Below are positions 6,466-8,809 of a stretch of 8,809 nt of DNA, piece after piece; within the stretch, counting starts at the first letter, position 1; every line of letters begins with the position of its first letter. The notes below the pieces were generated by a model. It saw only the letters and a program-made list of their open reading frames with translations, was not told where the DNA came from and ran no database searches. Source of the DNA: Pseudomonadota bacterium (GTDB lineage: Bacteria; Pseudomonadota; Alphaproteobacteria; Sphingomonadales; Sphingomonadaceae). The DNA lies in contig JAEWCK010000221.1 of assembly GCA_023390675.1 (NCBI GenBank), positions 1-8,809 on the forward strand, in the 5' to 3' direction. Made by a program: the position numbers and the translations under genes.

Positions 6466-7959
6466 TCAGAAGCGCGGAAGATCGGGATGGGAGAGCGCGC
6501 CGCGGTGGACGTGGACACGGCCGAGCTCGGCGCAGCGGTGCAGCTCGGGGAACATCTTGCCCGGGTTGAGCAGCAATTCGGCATCGAACGCGCACTTCAC
6601 GCGCTGCTGGTGCGCGAGGTCGATCTCGGAGAACATCGCCGGCATCAGATCGCGCTTCTCGACGCCTACGCCGTGCTCGCCGGTCAGCACGCCGCCCATC
6701 TCGACGCACAGCCGCAGGATATCCGCGCCGAACGCCTCGGCCTTCTCCAGCTGGCCGGGCTGATTGGCGTCGTAGAGGATCAGCGGATGCAAATTGCCAT
6801 CTCCAGCATGGAAGACGTTGATCACGCCGAGGCCGTATTGCTCCGACAGGGCGTTCATCCGCCGCAGAACCTCGGGCAGGCGGCGGCGCGGGATCGTGCC
6901 GTCCATGCAGTAATAATCGGGCGAGATGCGGCCCGCGGCGGGGAAGGCGGCCTTGCGCCCCGCCCAGAACGCAACGCGCTCGGCCTCGTCGACCGAAGTC
7001 CGCACCGACACCGCGCCATTGGCGCGGGCGATCGCCTCGACTTCGCCGAGCAGGTGGCTGCATTCGGCCGCCGGGCCGTCCAGCTCGACGATCAGCAGCG
7101 CCTCGACATCGAGCGGATAGCCCACGTTCACGAACGCCTCGGCGGCGTGGATCGCGGGCCGGTCCATCATCTCCATCCCCGCCGGGATGATCCCCGCGGC
7201 GATCACGTCGGCGACGCATTGTCCCGCACCCTCGACGCTCGAAAAGCCGATCAGCAGCGCGCGCGCGGTTTCGGGGCGCGGCAGGATGCGCACGGTGACT
7301 TCGGTCACCACCCCGAGCAGCCCCTCCGAGCCGACCACCAGCCCGAGCAGGTCGAGCCCCTGCGGCTCGAGCCCCCGCCCGCCGAGGCGCAGCACTTCGC
7401 CCTCGATCGTCACCAGCTCGACGCCGAGCACGTTGTTCGTCGTCAGCCCGTATTTGAGGCAGTGCACTCCCCCCGAATTCTCGGCGACATTGCCCCCGAT
7501 CGTGCACGCGATCTGGCTCGACGGATCGGGCGCGTAATAGAAGCCTTCGTCCTCCACGGCGCGCGTTATCGCGAGGTTGGTGACGCCCGGCTGCACCACC
7601 GCCAGCCGTTCGGCGTAATCCACGTCGAGCACGCGATTGAACTTCGCCATGCCGAGCAGCACGCCGTCGGCGAGCGGCAGCGCACCGCCCGAGAGCGAGG
7701 TGCCTGCGCCGCGCGGGACGACCTTGACGCGATTGGCGTGGCACCAGGCGAGCACCGCGGCGACCTGCGCGGTGGTTTCGGGCAGGACCACCAGCATCGG
7801 CGGCTGGCGATAGGCGGTCAGCGCGTCGGATTCGTAGGGCCTCAGGCCGTCCGGATCGTCGATCACGCCCTCGCCCGGAACGATCGCGCGCATCGCCGTG
7901 ACGATCGCCGCGCGGCGCGCCAACACGCCGGCATCGGGCTCGGGCATGCGCAGCGACAT
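6466..7959 (-). CDS. glcD: Glycolate oxidase catalytic FAD subunit GlcD
   Basis: A 497-residue flavoprotein of the FAD_binding_4 / FAD-oxidase C-terminal family, almost the length of E. coli GlcD. It oxidises glycolate to glyoxylate; E. coli GlcDEF also accepts D-lactate. Seen: the FAD loop PRGAGTSLSGG at 82-92, IGGNVAENSGGVHCLKYG at 154-171, GSEGLLGVVTE at 210-220, the metal and substrate site HAGDGNLHP at 384-392, TGEHGVGVEKRDLM at 426-439 and NPGKMFP at 465-471. The ATG at 7959 overlaps the TGA of lldD by one base. The frame is open well upstream inside lldD, but similarity to GlcD begins only here. glcE follows after one base. Related family members act on D-lactate, 2-hydroxyglutarate or glycerol phosphate as single proteins; the adjacent glcE and glcF make the three-subunit glycolate oxidase the best assignment. 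Confidence 0.95.
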   Translation of the reverse strand: MSLRMPEPDAGVLARRAAIVTAMRAIVPGEGVIDDPDGLRPYESDALTAYRQPPMLVVLPETTAQVAAVLAWCHANRVKVVPRGAGTSLSGGALPLADGVLLGMAKFNRVLDVDYAERLAVVQPGVTNLAITRAVEDEGFYYAPDPSSQIACTIGGNVAENSGGVHCLKYGLTTNNVLGVELVTIEGEVLRLGGRGLEPQGLDLLGLVVGSEGLLGVVTEVTVRILPRPETARALLIGFSSVEGAGQCVADVIAAGIIPAGMEMMDRPAIHAAEAFVNVGYPLDVEALLIVELDGPAAECSHLLGEVEAIARANGAVSVRTSVDEAERVAFWAGRKAAFPAAGRISPDYYCMDGTIPRRRLPEVLRRMNALSEQYGLGVINVFHAGDGNLHPLILYDANQPGQLEKAEAFGADILRLCVEMGGVLTGEHGVGVEKRDLMPAMFSEIDLAHQQRVKCAFDAELLLNPGKMFPELHRCAELGRVHVHRGALSHPDLPRF

Positions 7960-8809
7960 CAGCTTCCCGGCGGCTCGGCCAGGATCGAGCGGTCGATCGC
8001 GCCGATGCGGTTGACGCCCGTCAGCGTCATCGCAACCGTCATCTCCCTGGCGATCAGTTCGAGCAATTTCGCGACACCCGCCTCGCCCTGCGCCGCGAGC
8101 GCATAAACCCAGGCGCGGCCGAGCAGCACGCCCCTGGCGCCCAGCGCCAGCATCCGCACCACGTCGAGCCCGTTGCGCACCCCGCCATCCGCGAGCACGG
8201 TCAGTGCGTCGCCGACTGCGTCGGCGATCGCAGGCAGCGCGCGCGCGCTCGAAAGCACGCCGTCGAGCTGGCGCCCGCCATGGTTGGAGACGACGATGCC
8301 GTCCGCGCCGATCGCCGCCGCCTCGCGCGCGTCCTCGGGATCGAGGATGCCCTTGATGATCAGCGGCCCGTCCCACGCGGCGCGGATCCATTCGAGGTCG
8401 CGCCACTGGATCGACGGATCGAAATTGGCCCCGAGCCAGCCCATGTAATCGTTGAGCCCGCTATCCTTGCCGAGAACGGGCAGCAGATTGCCGAGCGTGT
8501 GCGGCCGGCCGCGCAGCCCGACGTCCCACGACCAGCGGGGCTTGCCCATCGCCTGCAGCACGCGGCGCAACGCCGCATTGGGCCCCGACATCCCCGAATG
8601 CGCGTCGCGATAGCGCGCGCCGGGCACCGGCATGTCGACGGTGAACACCATCGCGTTCGCGCCGGCCGCCCTGGCGGTGGCGATCAGGTCCTTCATAAAG
8701 CCGCGGTCGCGGATCACGTAGAGCTGGAACCAGAAGGGGTCGGCCACTTGCGCGACGTGCTCGATCGGGCAGATCGACACCGTCGACAGGCACATCGGCA
8801 CCCCCGCTG
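7959..8809 (-). CDS. lldD: L-lactate dehydrogenase (FMN, quinone-linked) LldD, 5' truncated
   Basis: The visible 282 residues are the C-terminal two thirds of an FMN-dependent alpha-hydroxy-acid dehydrogenase; roughly the first 110 residues lie beyond the right edge. It oxidises L-lactate to pyruvate at the inner membrane. Numbered from the first complete codon (8807), the sequence opens with AGVP-CLSTVSICPIE, and shows FQLYV-RDRGFM, the LldD-specific GARYRDAHSGMSGPNA, K152 in IIKGILDPEDA, catalytic H176 and R179 in SNHGGRQLDG, and the flavin phosphate site LADGGVRNGLDV with GRA. All resemble E. coli LldD closely. A GTG at 8801 reads as an internal valine, not a start, because similarity continues in frame to the edge. 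The gene is first of the visible cluster and overlaps glcD by one base. L-lactate is the predicted product of the rhamnose genes downstream, which explains its presence. The last segment is slightly shorter than in E. coli. Confidence 0.96.
   Translation of the reverse strand, partial: AGVPMCLSTVSICPIEHVAQVADPFWFQLYVIRDRGFMKDLIATARAAGANAMVFTVDMPVPGARYRDAHSGMSGPNAALRRVLQAMGKPRWSWDVGLRGRPHTLGNLLPVLGKDSGLNDYMGWLGANFDPSIQWRDLEWIRAAWDGPLIIKGILDPEDAREAAAIGADGIVVSNHGGRQLDGVLSSARALPAIADAVGDALTVLADGGVRNGLDVVRMLALGARGVLLGRAWVYALAAQGEAGVAKLLELIAREMTVAMTLTGVNRIGAIDRSILAEPPGS

Noticed and set aside
6465..6584. N-terminal extension of glcE into glcD
   Set aside because: The extra 40 residues are out-of-frame glcD sequence; the E. 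coli-like N-terminus begins at 6464.
6340..8106. 588-codon open frame on the plus strand opposite glcD and glcE
   Set aside because: Its translation is rich in Arg, His, Ala and Asp without recognisable motifs, as expected of the antisense of GC-rich genes, and glcD and glcE beneath it are unmistakable.
7960..8406. N-terminal extension of glcD into lldD
   Set aside because: The frame is open, but the added residues are an Arg/Gly-rich shadow of lldD, and GlcD similarity begins at the ATG at 7959.
8799..8801. GTG as a start codon for lldD
   Set aside because: Similarity to LldD continues in frame through this valine to the window edge, so the gene is simply truncated by the window.
1..8809. 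CRISPR arrays, tRNA or rRNA genes, insertion sequences, clear terminators
   Set aside because: No regular repeats, RNA gene landmarks, transposase fragments or hairpin-plus-T-run structures were seen; coding density leaves almost no room for them.

Overview
The window is a GC-rich, densely packed segment in which every supportable gene lies on the minus strand, so transcription runs from high to low coordinates. Base composition, codon use and the L-rhamnose pathway type suggest an alphaproteobacterium, most likely a sphingomonad; the same pathway was characterised in Sphingomonas sp. SKA58 (LRA genes). The placement is inferred from gene content, not from a marker gene.

In order of transcription there are eight genes: (1) lldD, L-lactate dehydrogenase, whose N-terminus lies beyond the right edge; (2-4) glcD, glcE and glcF, the three subunits of a glycolate oxidase; (5) a secreted GH140/DUF4038 apiosidase-like glycoside hydrolase; (6) rhmD, L-rhamnonate dehydratase; (7) a fumarylacetoacetate-hydrolase-family enzyme that fits L-2,4-diketo-3-deoxyrhamnonate hydrolase (LRA6 type); (8) a short-chain dehydrogenase that fits L-2-keto-3-deoxyrhamnonate 4-dehydrogenase (LRA5 type), cut by the left edge. 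Junctions are 1- or 4-base overlaps or gaps of 0, 1 and 18 bases, except for one 56-base gap between glcF and the glycosidase. An AT-rich block with a short palindrome sits at the end of glcF next to that gap and may hold an internal promoter or operator. No RNA genes, mobile elements, CRISPR arrays or clear terminators were seen, and no gene-free stretch exceeds 300 bases.

The genes form a coherent story. Rhamnonate is dehydrated by RhmD, oxidised at C4 by the dehydrogenase and cleaved by the hydrolase to pyruvate and L-lactate; LldD then oxidises the L-lactate to pyruvate. The glycosidase suggests the sugar comes from a plant glycan. Apiose carries L-rhamnose in rhamnogalacturonan II, and some bacterial apiose pathways release glycolate, which would give GlcDEF a substrate from the same source. 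That last link is a hypothesis. The first steps (rhamnose dehydrogenase, lactonase), transporter and regulator are not in the window.
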